A stretch of DNA of 33,784 nt, from NCBI GenBank assembly GCA_013368795.1, contig JABFXX010000436.1, forward strand, positions 1 to 33,784. Reading direction: 5' to 3'. Positions within the stretch are counted from its first letter, which is position 1, and every line of letters begins with the position of its first letter. Below the pieces are notes generated by a model. That model saw nothing but the letters and a program-made list of their open reading frames with translations, made no database searches and had not been told where the DNA came from. Positions 1 to 8,739 of this stretch are shown piece by piece. The translations under genes and the position numbers were made by a program. The DNA comes from Kofleriaceae bacterium. Its GTDB lineage: Bacteria > Myxococcota_A > Polyangia > Haliangiales > Haliangiaceae.

Positions 1-654
1 GGGATCTCCGACGACTTCGAGCTGTGCCACTCGCACGGCACGTTCTATTACGCTCGTCGCCCGGGTCGCGCGATCGTTCGATCCGATGACAGCTGGCATC
101 GCTCGATCCAGGAGGCGAGCGAGCGCGTGCGCGTGCTCGCAAAACGCGAGGAGGCTCCGGCCGCGCCTCCGCCGGATGTGTTCGAGCTGTGGCGGCAGGA
201 GCGGTTCGCGGACGTCCTGGCCGCGATCGAGGCGCGCGGTCTCGACGACCCCGACATGGCGGTGCTGTATGCCGCGGCCTGCGCGCAGTGCGGCCGCATC
301 GAGGACGCCGAGCGCGCGTGCGAGCGGCTGATCGCCGAAAGCGCGGTTCCGGCTGCGGGGCACTTCATTCTCGCGCTGTGCTGCGAAGGCGCGGGCGATG
401 TCCCCGGCGCCGTCGAGCATCAGCGTCTCGCGATCGGGCTCGATCCGAGCTTTGCGCTCGCGCACATGAGGCTCGGCGTGCTCGCGCGCCGCAGAAGCGA
501 TCGCGCGCTCGCAGCTCGCGAGCTCGCCGATGCCGCCGCGCTGCTCGAGGACGAGGACGAGCGCAGGCTGCTGCTGTTCGGCGGTGGGTTCCCGCGCGAT
601 GCGCTGATCGCGCTGTGTCGCAGCGAGCTCGCGAACGTGGAGCGAACGTCGTGA
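1..654 (+). CDS. cheR: CheR-type chemoreceptor methyltransferase, C-terminal part with TPRs (5' truncated by window)
   Basis: The reading frame is open from the first base, so the gene begins upstream and only its 3' end is seen. The first residues ([17 protein letters not shown]) match the end of the CheR SAM-dependent methyltransferase domain. CheR methylates glutamates on chemoreceptors. After an Ala/Pro-rich linker, helical repeats from about residue 60 of the visible part look like tetratricopeptide repeats (for example [20 protein letters not shown] and the stretch around [14 protein letters not shown]), as in CheR-TPR proteins. The stop overlaps the GTG start of cheW by 4 nt, so the two are probably translationally coupled. 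The catalytic core lies outside the window, so activity cannot be judged. CheR is supported by both the domain end and the neighbours. Confidence 0.85.
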   Translation, partial: GISDDFELCHSHGTFYYARRPGRAIVRSDDSWHRSIQEASERVRVLAKREEAPAAPPPDVFELWRQERFADVLAAIEARGLDDPDMAVLYAAACAQCGRIEDAERACERLIAESAVPAAGHFILALCCEGAGDVPGAVEHQRLAIGLDPSFALAHMRLGVLARRRSDRALAARELADAAALLEDEDERRLLLFGGGFPRDALIALCRSELANVERTS

Positions 655-1133
655 AGGCGCACGAGCTCAAAGGCGCGTTCGACTCGGCGTTTGCCCGCGC
701 GCCCGAGGAGGAGTCCGGCGCGACCGTGCGCCTGCTCGCGATCCGGATCGGCGGCGAGGCGCACGCGCTGAGGCTCGCCGAGATCGCGGGCGTGTTCGTC
801 GATCGCACGATCACACCGGTACCGTCGCGGAGTCCGGCGCTGCTCGGAATCGCCGGCGTGCGAGGCGCCGTCGTGCCGGTGTTCGATCTCGGCGCGCTCG
901 TTGGCTACGAGGGTGCCGCGCCGCGCGTGCGCTGGCTCGTCATCGCGGCACGCGAGCGCGTCGGGTTCGCATTCGACGCGTTCGAGGGCCACCTCGCGGT
1001 TGCCGCGACCGCGATCGTCCGCGCGAGAGAGGGCAGCTCGCACGTCCGCGAGGTCGCGCGGTCCGGCGATCAGCTTCGACCCATCGTTCTGCTCGAGTCC
1101 GTGATCGCGGCGCTCGGGCGCAAGGAGGCATGA
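651..1133 (+). CDS. cheW: CheW-like coupling protein
   Basis: This 160-aa protein has the two-part beta-barrel pattern of CheW. An [17 protein letters not shown] strand pair is followed by an [19 protein letters not shown] segment and [10 protein letters not shown], the usual CheW core. CheW links a chemoreceptor to the P5 domain of CheA in the cytoplasmic array. I chose the GTG at 651 because it overlaps the cheR stop (GTGA) and puts the domain at the expected distance from the N-terminus. A longer open frame extends upstream but reads through cheR out of frame. The N-terminal 25 residues are more variable than in minimal CheW proteins. Position between cheR and the receptor gene supports the call. 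Confidence 0.85.
   Translation: MKAHELKGAFDSAFARAPEEESGATVRLLAIRIGGEAHALRLAEIAGVFVDRTITPVPSRSPALLGIAGVRGAVVPVFDLGALVGYEGAAPRVRWLVIAARERVGFAFDAFEGHLAVAATAIVRAREGSSHVREVARSGDQLRPIVLLESVIAALGRKEA
1123..1128 (+). promoter_or_regulatory. Ribosome binding site that decides the MCP start
   Basis: AGGAGG lies inside the last codons of cheW. It is only 1 nt from the ATG at 1130 but 7 nt from the ATG at 1136, so it favours 1136 as the true receptor start. Confidence 0.6.
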
Positions 1134-1135
1134 GT

Positions 1136-2605
1136 ATGTTCGGCAGATGGACCTTCGGACGAAAGGTGGGGGCGGGCTTCGCCGTCGCCGCGCTCGCTCT
1201 GCTCGTCATCGCGATCACCGGGTACCAGAGCGCGCGCTCGCTGCTCGCGAACAACGCACTTGTCCAGCACACGGAAGCGGTGCGCGTCGAGACCGCCAAG
1301 CTCCTCGCCGCGGTGGTCGATGCCGAGACCGGCCAGCGTGGCTTCGTGATCACGGGGCGAGAGGAGTTCCTCGAACCCTACAATCAGGCGCTCGGCACGG
1401 TCGATCGCGCGTATCTCGAGCTGCGCCGGCTGACCGCCGATAACCCCGAGCAGCAGCGCCGACTCGACCTGCTGAAGCCCCAGATCGACACCAAGCTTGA
1501 CGAGCTGAAGCGCGTGATCGCGGAGCGTCGGACGTCGCTCGAGGCCGCGGCGTCGCGCATTGCTGCCGGCGAAGGCAAGGTCGCGATGGAGTCGGTGCGC
1601 CGGATCGTCAAGGAGATGGACGACGACGAGGCGAGGCTCCTGGCGGTCAGGGAAGCGGCCGCCGAGGACAGCCAGGAGATCACGAAGGGCGTGATCCTCT
1701 GGGGCAGCATCGCGGCGCTCGTGCTGACGATCCTGATCGGCTGGATCATCACGAGCTCGCTCTCGAAGCAGATCGGCGCGGCCGTCCGCAACATGCAGAG
1801 CAGCTCCGCGGAGCTCCAGGCCGCGGCGAATCAGCAGGCGAGCAGCGCGACCGAGCAGGCGACCGCGATGACCCAGATCGCGACGACGATCCGCGAGCTG
1901 CTCACGACATCACATCAGATCGCGGAGAGCGCGCAGCGCGTGTCTCAGATCGCCGGTGAGACCGCGGGCAACGCGCGCGGCGGGACCGCGACCGTCGCCA
2001 AGGGAAGCGAGTCGGTCGCGACCGTCCGCAAGCAGGTCGATCAGATCGTCGCGCACATGGCGGATCTCAGCAGGAAGGCGCAACAGGTCGGCGTCGTGCT
2101 CGACATCGTCTCCGAGCTCGCCGAGCAGACGAACATCCTCGCGATCAACGCGACGATCGAGGCGGCGGGGGCGGGCGAGGCAGGGCGCCGGTTCGGCGTC
2201 GTCGCCGACGAGATCCGCAAGCTCGCCGATCGCGTCGGCACGTCGACGAAGGAGATCCGCGAGATGGTCGAAGGTGTGCGCAGCGCGGTCAACACGACGG
2301 TGATGGCAACCGAGGCGGGCAGCAAGGCGGTCGACGCGAGCGCGGTCCAGGTTGCGGAGATGGCCTCATCGTTCAAGCAGATCGCGTCGCTCGTCGTGAC
2401 GACGACGGATGCGGCGCGAGAGATCGAACTGTCGACGAAGCAGCAGGCGACGGCGGTCGAGCAGGTCAACGTCGCGATCTCCGACATCGCGCAGGCGAGC
2501 AAGGAGACCGAGGCGAGCACGACGCAGACCCTGATGACGGCGGCGCAGCTCGCGTCGCTGTCGCGCGACATCCTCAAGCTCGTACAATCCGACACGACAG
2601 CGTGA
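1136..2605 (+). CDS. Methyl-accepting chemotaxis protein with CHASE3-like periplasmic domain
   Basis: This is a transmembrane chemoreceptor of about 489 aa. A first membrane helix spans roughly residues 12-30 and a second roughly 185-206. Between them is a helical periplasmic region containing [17 protein letters not shown] and a paired-helix pattern typical of CHASE3 sensors. The cytoplasmic part is a long methyl-accepting coiled coil whose tip ([20 protein letters not shown]) is the CheW/CheA-binding hairpin. The tip reads GAGEAGRRF where many receptors have RAGEQGRGF. No separate HAMP is obvious; the second helix runs almost directly into the signalling helices. ATG 1136 is preferred over 1130 by Shine-Dalgarno spacing. 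Gene order makes it the cognate receptor of this cluster. Ligand unknown. Confidence 0.9.
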   Translation: MFGRWTFGRKVGAGFAVAALALLVIAITGYQSARSLLANNALVQHTEAVRVETAKLLAAVVDAETGQRGFVITGREEFLEPYNQALGTVDRAYLELRRLTADNPEQQRRLDLLKPQIDTKLDELKRVIAERRTSLEAAASRIAAGEGKVAMESVRRIVKEMDDDEARLLAVREAAAEDSQEITKGVILWGSIAALVLTILIGWIITSSLSKQIGAAVRNMQSSSAELQAAANQQASSATEQATAMTQIATTIRELLTTSHQIAESAQRVSQIAGETAGNARGGTATVAKGSESVATVRKQVDQIVAHMADLSRKAQQVGVVLDIVSELAEQTNILAINATIEAAGAGEAGRRFGVVADEIRKLADRVGTSTKEIREMVEGVRSAVNTTVMATEAGSKAVDASAVQVAEMASSFKQIASLVVTTTDAAREIELSTKQQATAVEQVNVAISDIAQASKETEASTTQTLMTAAQLASLSRDILKLVQSDTTA

Positions 2606-3313
2606 ATGGCGGCTGATCCGTACAAGTACTTCCGGATCGAGGCGGCCGAGCTCGTCGAGGGACTCGGCAAGGGAATCCTCGACCTCGAGAAGACCGGCAG
2701 CGCCGAGACCGTCGGCCGTCTCCTGCGCCTCGCGCACACGCTGAAGGGAGCGGCGAGGGTCGTGCGCCAGCCCCAGATCGCGGACCACGCGCACGCGATC
2801 GAGGATCAGCTCGCGCCGTATCGCGAGCGCGGGCAGCCGGTGCCTGCGGACGTGATCGCGCGGCTGCTCGCGCTCGTCGATGCGATCGGGGATGGTGTCA
2901 CGGCGCTCACCGAGCCGGCATCCGCGGCGGCGCCGGCGAGTGCGCCCGTCGAGGAGCTCGCCCGCGGCGTGCGTGCGGACTCGCACGACCTCGACACCCT
3001 GCTCGATGCCGCGGTCGAGGCGAACGCGCGGCTCGGCGCGCTCGCGGCGACGTCGCGAGACCTCGAGGTGGCACGGCGGCTCGCCGAGTCGCTGCTCGAC
3101 CGGCTCCAGTCCGACGAGCGGCGAGACCTCGCGGAGCAGCTTCGCGATCAGCTCGCCGGCACCGAGCGTCGGCTGCGCACCGATCTCGAACACGCGACAC
3201 GCGAGCTCGACGAGGTTCGCGCCGCCGCCGAGCAGCTGCGGCTCGTCCCCGCGGCCTCGCTGTTCACGTCGCTCGAGCGGACCGCTCGCGATGTCGCGCA
3301 GTCGCTCGGCTAG
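2606..3313 (+). CDS. cheA: CheA histidine kinase, N-terminal part (Hpt and dimer region), ends at an in-frame TAG
   Basis: The first 235 codons encode the phosphotransfer (P1/Hpt) domain with the phospho-acceptor histidine at residue 44 in RLAHTLKGAARVV. A linker and a helical region like the CheA dimerisation hairpin follow, ending RDVAQSLG. The frame then meets TAG at 3311-3313, and the remainder of CheA continues in the same frame immediately afterwards. CheA autophosphorylates in trans on the Hpt histidine and passes phosphate to receiver domains. The break falls between P3 and the ATP-binding P4 domain, where related proteins carry a Lys, Arg or Gln codon. I read this as one gene with a single-base nonsense change, a sequencing error, or a genuine split. 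ATG 2606 directly follows the MCP stop, and no clear ribosome site precedes it. Confidence 0.85.
   Translation: MAADPYKYFRIEAAELVEGLGKGILDLEKTGSAETVGRLLRLAHTLKGAARVVRQPQIADHAHAIEDQLAPYRERGQPVPADVIARLLALVDAIGDGVTALTEPASAAAPASAPVEELARGVRADSHDLDTLLDAAVEANARLGALAATSRDLEVARRLAESLLDRLQSDERRDLAEQLRDQLAGTERRLRTDLEHATRELDEVRAAAEQLRLVPAASLFTSLERTARDVAQSLG
3311..3313 (+). other. In-frame amber codon interrupting cheA
   Basis: TAG stands at codon 236 of the cheA frame, between ...AQSLG and KVAFAAHGG.... The frame upstream and downstream is the same and both sides are well-conserved CheA sequence, so there is no indel. One base change (AAG or CAG to TAG) would explain it. Confidence 0.9.
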
Positions 3314-3361
3314 AAGGTCGCGTTCGCGGCGCACGGCGGCGACGTCCGCCTCGATGCATCC

Positions 3362-4600
3362 GTGCTCGCGACCGTGCAGGGCGCACTCGTGCAGCTGGTG
3401 CGGAATGCGGTCGCCCACGGCGTCGAGCTGCCGGCCGAGCGTCGCGCCGCGGGCAAGCCCGAGGAGGCGAGGGTCGAGCTCGAGGTCGCGAGGCGTGGAC
3501 GCAGCGTCAGCTTCTCGTGTCGCGACGACGGCCGCGGTATCGACGTCGAGGCGGTGCGCCGCCTCGCGGTGCAGCGCGGTCTCGCCGGCGCGGCCGCATC
3601 AGCCGACGAGCTCACGCGCGTCCTGCTCGGCGGCGGCATCTCGACCTCGCCGCAGGTCACGCGCGTCTCCGGTCGCGGCGTCGGTCTCGACGTCGTGCGC
3701 GAGGCGAGCGAGCGGCTCGGTGGCGAAGTGAGGGTCCACACCGACGCCGGTCGAGGCACGCGGTTCGAGCTCGTCGTGCCCGCGACGCTCTCGTCGATCG
3801 AGGCGATCGCGATCGACGTCGGCGGCAGCGTCGCTCGCGTGCCGCTCGACGCGGTGCGCACCACGCGGCGGATCACCGAGGGCGACATCGCGCGCACCGC
3901 GCACGGCGAGACGATCGAGGTCGACGGCGCGCTGATCCCGCTGCTCAGGCTGCATCCGGTCCTGCGCGCGGCACACTCGGAGGAGCGAGCCGCGTGGGCG
4001 GCGATTGTCGTCGAGGCCGGTGGTGTGCGCGCCGCCGTCGCAGGCGACCGCATCGCCGGCACGTCGACGATCGTCGTCCGGCCCATCCCGCACGTCGCCG
4101 ACGTCGATCCGATCGTCGCGGGCGCCGTGCTCGACGCGAACGGAGCCGCGCACGTCGTGCTCGATCCCGATCAGCTCGTCGCGGCCGCGCTGCGCCAGGG
4201 CCCTGTGGCACCTCGCCCCACGCCGGCGCGCCGCCCGGTGCTCGTGATCGACGACTCGTTGACGACGCGCATGCTCGAGCAGAGCATCCTCGAGTCGGCC
4301 GGCTACGAGGTCGATACGGCGATCTCGGGCGAGCAGGCGCTCGGACTCGTGCGCGACAAGAAGTACGCGCTGATCTTGTGTGACGTCGAGATGCCCGGCA
4401 TCGATGGCTTCACGTTCATCGAGCGGATCCGCGCCGACCCGGCGCTCCGCGATATCCCGGCGATCCTCGTGACGTCGCGAGCAAGCGCCGAGGACATCGC
4501 GCGCGGCGAACAGGTCGGCGCGCAAGGCTACATCGTCAAGAACCAGTTCGATCAGACTGATCTGCTCGCGCGCATCGCTCGCCTCACAGGAGTCCGATGA
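3362..4600 (+). CDS. cheA: CheA histidine kinase, C-terminal part (ATPase, CheW-like, receiver)
   Basis: This is the continuation of cheA in the same frame after the TAG at 3311. It carries the N box (LVRNAVAHG), G1 (CRDDGRGID) and G2 (GRGVGLDVV) of the GHKL ATPase. A CheW-like P5 domain follows (SSIEAIAIDVGGSVARVPL), then a C-terminal receiver domain with acceptor Asp in CDVEMPG and the conserved Lys in YIVKNQ. It is therefore a hybrid CheA-REC, as in FrzE-like kinases. The only restart codon near the stop is GTG 3362. It lacks a clear ribosome site and would omit the first strands of the ATPase fold, so independent translation would probably give a defective kinase. The gene end overlaps cheB by 4 nt. 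Confidence 0.85.
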   Translation: MLATVQGALVQLVRNAVAHGVELPAERRAAGKPEEARVELEVARRGRSVSFSCRDDGRGIDVEAVRRLAVQRGLAGAAASADELTRVLLGGGISTSPQVTRVSGRGVGLDVVREASERLGGEVRVHTDAGRGTRFELVVPATLSSIEAIAIDVGGSVARVPLDAVRTTRRITEGDIARTAHGETIEVDGALIPLLRLHPVLRAAHSEERAAWAAIVVEAGGVRAAVAGDRIAGTSTIVVRPIPHVADVDPIVAGAVLDANGAAHVVLDPDQLVAAALRQGPVAPRPTPARRPVLVIDDSLTTRMLEQSILESAGYEVDTAISGEQALGLVRDKKYALILCDVEMPGIDGFTFIERIRADPALRDIPAILVTSRASAEDIARGEQVGAQGYIVKNQFDQTDLLARIARLTGVR

Positions 4601-5637
4601 CCAGGATCCGCGTGCTTGTCGTCGAAGATTCACTGACCGTACGCCGGCAGCTCTGCGACATCCTTGCCGCCGATCCGGGTCTCGAGGTCGTCGGCGAGGC
4701 CGAGGATGGCAAGCGCGCCATCGAGCTGTGCGCGACCCTGCGTCCCGATGTCATCTCGATGGACATGATGATGCCGGTGATGTCGGGCCTTGCGGCGACC
4801 GAGTACATCATGGCGCACCAGCCGGTGCCGATCCTCGTCGTGTCGTCGTCGTTCAACCGCGGCGAGCTGTTCAAGACGTACGACGCGCTCGCCGCAGGTG
4901 CGGTCGACGTGATCGATAAACCGCGCGGCGACGAGGAGCCCGGCGTGTGGGAGCGCCGATACCTGACGACGGTCAAGCTCGTGTCGCGCATCCGCGTGAT
5001 CACGCACCCACGCGCGAAGCTGCGGCCGCGGCCCGACACACCGACCGTGCGGCCGCCGATTCCGGCGCCGGCCGTTCGCGACCTGCTCGCGATCGGCGCC
5101 TCGACGGGTGGCCCGGGTGCCGTCGTGTCGATCCTCCGGTCGCTGCCGCGCCGCCTCAGGACGCCGATCTTGCTCGTCGTGCACTTGAACGAGGCGTTCG
5201 GCGCGGCGTTCGCGGAATGGCTCGGCAATCAGAGCCCGCACCCCGTCGCGTTCGCGCGCGACGGCGAGGTCCCGGGGCCTGGCGTGGCGATGGCGCCGCC
5301 CGGCTGGCACCTCGTGCTCGAGCAGGGCAGGTTTCGCCTGACGAAGGGCCCCGAGCGGCACTCGTGCCGGCCGTCGGTCGACGTGCTGTTCGAGTCGATC
5401 GCGCGCGAGGTCGGGCCAGGCGCGGTCGCGTGTCTGCTGACGGGCATGGGTCGCGACGGTGCCGCCGGCCTGCTCGCGATCCGCAACGCCGGCGGGTTCA
5501 CGATCGCGCAGGACGAGGCAACCAGCGTCGTGTTCGGCATGCCACGCGAGGCGGTCGCGCTCGATGCCGCGACGAAGGTGCTGCCGCTTCCCGATATCGG
5601 TCCGTTTCTCGGGACCCTGCTGGAGCGGTCCGCATGA
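4597..5637 (+). CDS. cheB: CheB receptor methylesterase (receiver plus esterase)
   Basis: This 346-aa protein has the full CheB layout. A receiver domain carries acceptor Asp56 (SMDMMMP) and Lys108 (VIDKPR), a Pro/Arg-rich linker spans about residues 138-160, and a methylesterase domain follows. The catalytic serine is Ser169 in GASTGGP, the histidine is His196 in VVHLNE, and the aspartate is Asp287 in TGMGRDG. CheB removes methyl groups added by CheR and so resets receptor sensitivity. AGGAG lies 4 nt before ATG 4597, and the start overlaps the cheA stop (ATGA). All key residues are present, so this enzyme looks intact even though cheA just upstream is interrupted. Confidence 0.93.
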   Translation: MTRIRVLVVEDSLTVRRQLCDILAADPGLEVVGEAEDGKRAIELCATLRPDVISMDMMMPVMSGLAATEYIMAHQPVPILVVSSSFNRGELFKTYDALAAGAVDVIDKPRGDEEPGVWERRYLTTVKLVSRIRVITHPRAKLRPRPDTPTVRPPIPAPAVRDLLAIGASTGGPGAVVSILRSLPRRLRTPILLVVHLNEAFGAAFAEWLGNQSPHPVAFARDGEVPGPGVAMAPPGWHLVLEQGRFRLTKGPERHSCRPSVDVLFESIAREVGPGAVACLLTGMGRDGAAGLLAIRNAGGFTIAQDEATSVVFGMPREAVALDAATKVLPLPDIGPFLGTLLERSA

Positions 5638-7541
5638 GCGAGACCGCGCTGATCATCGACGACAGCCTCACGGTCCGCATGGACCTCGCGGAGGCATTCG
5701 AGTCGGCGGGCTTCGCGGTCGTGCTGTGCGCATCGGCCGAGGCGGCGCGCGATGCATTCCGGACGACGTGTGCGGCCGTCATCGTCCTCGACGTCGTGCT
5801 CCCCGATGGCGACGGCATCTCGCTGCTCCCCGAGATCCGCGCGTCCACAGCGTGCGCGAGTGCGGTCGTGCTCATGCTGTCGAGCGAGGCCGAGGTTCGC
5901 GATCGCGTCCGAGCGATGCAGACCGGCGCCGACGAGTACGTCGGCAAACCGTACGATCGGTCCTATGTCGTCGCGAAGGCGCGAGAGCTGCTGCGCGCGC
6001 GAGGGACGCCGCAGACGAAGTCCGCGACGGTGCTCGTCATCGATGACAGCATCACGTTCCGCGAGCGCCTGCGCGAGGCACTCGAGGGCGATGGCTATGC
6101 GGTCGCGACCGCTGCGAGCGGCGAGGAGGGCCTGCAGGTCGCGGCGAGCAGGCGACCGAACGCGATCGTCGTCGACGGCGAGCTTCCCGGCATCGACGGC
6201 GCGACCGTGATCCGCCGCATCCGGCTCGACGGCGCGTTGCGTGGCACGCCCTGCGTGCTGCTCACCGCGGCGCGCGAGAGCGATGCCGAGCTGCGCGCAC
6301 TCGATGCAGGCGCGGACGCGTTCATCCGCAAGGACGAGGAGCTCGGGCTCGTGCTCGCGCGCCTCGCGGCAGTGATGCGAGATGCCGGCGGCGGCGAGCA
6401 ACAGGCGGCGAGCCTGCTCGGGCCGCACAAGGTGCTCGCGATCGACGACGATCCGGATCACGTGAATGCGGTCGCCGCTGCGCTTCGCGACGAGGGCCTC
6501 GACGTCGCGATCGCGCGCTCGGGCGAGGACGCGCTCGAGGTGCTCGCCGTGCAGGCGATGGACTGCGTCCTCCTCGACGACGACATGCCGGGCCTCGGTG
6601 GGCTCGAGACCTGCCGATCGATCAAGTCTGCGCCAGTCGTCCGCGACACGCCGGTGATCGTCATGCTCTCGCGTGCCGAGCGCAGCGTCGACTTCCTCGG
6701 CGCTGGCGCAGACGACTGCATCGCGAAGGCCGCCGAGCTCTCGCTCGTCAAGGCACACGTCCGGGCGCAGATCCGGCGCAAGCAGCAGAACGACGAGACC
6801 CGGCGCATCCGGGAGCAGCGGCTGCGCGGCGAGCTCGCCGAGGCCCGCGCCGCGCTCGCCGAGGAGCTGCAGCGCAAGAACGCCGAGCTCGAGGCGTTCA
6901 CGTCGTCGGTGTCCCACGATCTGCGCGCGCCGCTGCGCTCGATCGATAGCTTCAGCCGGATGCTCGAGGAGGACTACGGCGAGCGCCTCGACAACACCGC
7001 GCGCAACTACATCCAGCGCGTGCGCGGCGCGACGAAGCGGATGGGCGAGCTGATCGAGGATCTCCTGAAGCTCGCGCGGGTGAGCGCCGTCGAGCTGCGC
7101 AAGCAGCCGGTCGACGTCAGCACGGAGGCTCGATCGGTCCTCGGTCAACTGCGCGACCGCGAGCCGGGGCGCGCCGTCGAGGTGCGCATCGCGGATGGGC
7201 TCGTCGTCGACGCAGACCGCGGGCTGTTTCGCACGATGCTCGAGAACCTCCTCTCGAACGCGTGGAAGTACACCGCACGAACGGACCACGCGGTCATCGA
7301 GGTCGGGGCGACCGACGAGAGCGGCGAGCGCGTGATCTTCGTGCGCGACAACGGCGCCGGGTTCGACGCCGCCCAGGCCGGCAAGCTGTTCCGGCCATTC
7401 CAGCGCCTGCACGCGGCGAGCGAGTTCGAAGGCACGGGGATCGGGCTCGCGACGGTGCTCCGGATCGTCACCCGACACGGCGGGCGCGTGTGGGCGGAAG
7501 GCTCGGTCGGCGCAGGTGCGACGGTCTACTTCCGCCTCTAG
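5634..7541 (+). CDS. Triple-receiver hybrid sensor histidine kinase
   Basis: The 635-aa protein has three receiver domains in a row. Their acceptors are Asp53 in VLDVVLP, Asp181 in VVDGELPG and Asp315 in LLDDDMPG. A coiled-coil linker (about 380-420), a HisKA domain with His428 in SVSHDLRAPL, and a C-terminal ATPase follow. The ATPase has an N box (LENLLSNAWKYT), G1 (VRDNGAGFD), F box (FRPFQRLH) and G2 (GTGIGLATV). No membrane segment is seen, so it is cytoplasmic. I chose ATG 5634, which overlaps the cheB stop and has GGAG 9-12 nt upstream; the longer open frame upstream is a shadow of cheB. It is probably the downstream kinase of the chemosensory cluster, taking phosphate from CheA on its receivers. 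That link is inferred from position. Confidence 0.9.
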   Translation: MSETALIIDDSLTVRMDLAEAFESAGFAVVLCASAEAARDAFRTTCAAVIVLDVVLPDGDGISLLPEIRASTACASAVVLMLSSEAEVRDRVRAMQTGADEYVGKPYDRSYVVAKARELLRARGTPQTKSATVLVIDDSITFRERLREALEGDGYAVATAASGEEGLQVAASRRPNAIVVDGELPGIDGATVIRRIRLDGALRGTPCVLLTAARESDAELRALDAGADAFIRKDEELGLVLARLAAVMRDAGGGEQQAASLLGPHKVLAIDDDPDHVNAVAAALRDEGLDVAIARSGEDALEVLAVQAMDCVLLDDDMPGLGGLETCRSIKSAPVVRDTPVIVMLSRAERSVDFLGAGADDCIAKAAELSLVKAHVRAQIRRKQQNDETRRIREQRLRGELAEARAALAEELQRKNAELEAFTSSVSHDLRAPLRSIDSFSRMLEEDYGERLDNTARNYIQRVRGATKRMGELIEDLLKLARVSAVELRKQPVDVSTEARSVLGQLRDREPGRAVEVRIADGLVVDADRGLFRTMLENLLSNAWKYTARTDHAVIEVGATDESGERVIFVRDNGAGFDAAQAGKLFRPFQRLHAASEFEGTGIGLATVLRIVTRHGGRVWAEGSVGAGATVYFRL

Positions 7542-8365
7542 TGGCAGCGCTCGCGCGTGAAGAAGGTCGTGCCGCCGCGGAAGATCAGCGTGCTGCCGTC
7601 GGATGTGAGGTCCGCGTCGCTGCCGCCGTCGTCGACCACCGCGGCGGTGCCGCCGTCGAACGGATCGCTCGTGCTCGCGCGCGTCCGCCGCACGATGCCG
7701 GCTGCGTTGTAGTACAGCTCGAGCCCGTCGGGACTCACCGACGGGTACGCGGCGTGATCGAGCGAGAACCGCTGGATGTTGCCGAACGGGGCGGCACGGC
7801 TCGTGCGCTTCGCTGCCGCGAACGACACGTTGTCATCGAAGTAGAGCGTCAGGCCATCCGGAGAAATGTCGAGGCCGTTGATCGCCGTGCTTTCGAGTCC
7901 CGGGACCATCACCGGCGTGAGGAACGCGACCGCTCGGTTGGCGCGCTCGGATTGATACGCACGCGCCGCACCCGAGCGATTCGATTTGAACACGACGACA
8001 AGCCCGTCCTCGGTCAGCGACGCATCGGTCTCGTCGAACGTCGTGTTGAACTGGGTGATGGCCGTCTCGTTCGCGAACGGGGTCGACGCCTGCGCGTCAT
8101 CCCTCGTCGCGATGAACAGGTCGTAATCGCCGTTGGGCTTGTCGACGAAGATGAGCTCGCGCTTGTCGGCGCTCAGCGTCGGGTCGAATCCGGTGACACC
8201 CGTGATCTGCACGCGTGGCTCGAAGCACAGGCCGGTGCCGCCGTCGGCATCCGAGCCGGTCGAGCCGTCTCGCGCGACGACCGGCTCCAGGCCGAACACG
8301 CGGTCGCAGCCGCCGAGCAAGGCGACGAATCCGAGGACCCGGCAGATCGATGACGGCGCCTCCAT
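7538..8365 (-). CDS. PD40/WD40-like beta-propeller lipoprotein
   Basis: The 275-aa product has a lipoprotein signal ending in LLGGC, with the acylated cysteine at residue 20. An Asp/Gly-rich linker follows, then repeats resembling the TolB/PD40 blade: DPTLSADKRELIFVD, DASLTEDGLVVVFKS, GLDISPDGLTLYFDD, YPSVSPDGLELYYN and DADLTSDGSTLIFRG. Five blade cores are visible. The residues right after the cysteine (CDRVFGLEPV) recall a motif I associate with myxobacterial lipoproteins. It is probably anchored in the cell envelope; partner and function are unknown. Its stop codon interlocks with that of the histidine kinase gene in a shared CTAG. Only 32 bp separate its start from the divergent YciI-like gene. 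Confidence 0.75.
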   Translation of the reverse strand: MEAPSSICRVLGFVALLGGCDRVFGLEPVVARDGSTGSDADGGTGLCFEPRVQITGVTGFDPTLSADKRELIFVDKPNGDYDLFIATRDDAQASTPFANETAITQFNTTFDETDASLTEDGLVVVFKSNRSGAARAYQSERANRAVAFLTPVMVPGLESTAINGLDISPDGLTLYFDDNVSFAAAKRTSRAAPFGNIQRFSLDHAAYPSVSPDGLELYYNAAGIVRRTRASTSDPFDGGTAAVVDDGGSDADLTSDGSTLIFRGGTTFFTRERCH

Positions 8366-8397
8366 CCCGCGCCGGGTAGTATCTCACGTGCGGCGCC

Positions 8398-8739
8398 ATG
8401 TTCGTCATCGAGCTCGTTTACACGGCTGACCTCTCTCATATCGACGCGGCGATGAAGGCTCACGTCGCGTTTTTGAACAAGCATTACGCCGCCGGCACGT
8501 TCCTCGTGTCGGGGCGCAAGATCCCGCGCGACGGCGGCATCATCCTCGCCGCGGGCTCGGATCGGGACGCGATCGAGGCGATCGTGCAAGAAGATCCGTT
8601 CGTCTCGCGCGGGCTCGCGACGTACCGGATCATCGCGTTTCGCGCGAGCCAGCGCGCCGACGACATCGGCGAGCGGATCGATCGCATCGACGGGCCTACG
8701 GGCGGAGGCGGCGGAGGTCGTCGAGCTCGATCGGGATGA
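8398..8739 (+). CDS. YciI-like family protein
   Basis: This 113-aa protein matches the YciI fold. It has an N-terminal FVIELVYTADLSHIDAAM strand-helix, the conserved His in AHVAFLNKHYAAG, and GRKIPRDGGIILA followed by a DAIEAIVQEDPFV helix. YciI relatives are small ferredoxin-like proteins, sometimes fused to other domains, with no settled reaction in most cases. The last 15 residues are Gly/Arg-rich and are encoded where this gene overlaps the 3' end of the convergent LMF-like gene by 44 nt. A TAGTAT hexamer at 8377-8382 could be a -10 element, which would leave a very short leader. No ribosome site is visible before ATG 8398. Confidence 0.75.
   Translation: MFVIELVYTADLSHIDAAMKAHVAFLNKHYAAGTFLVSGRKIPRDGGIILAAGSDRDAIEAIVQEDPFVSRGLATYRIIAFRASQRADDIGERIDRIDGPTGGGGGGRRARSG

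Noticed and set aside
3311-3313. Pyrrolysine or other recoding at the cheA amber codon
   Set aside because: No recoding signal or pyl gene is visible here, and a plain one-base change or sequencing error is simpler. Kept only as a test within the cheA finding.
5229-7478. A 749-codon minus-strand open frame opposite the kinase gene
   Set aside because: GC-rich antisense shadow. The plus strand has complete receiver and kinase motifs.
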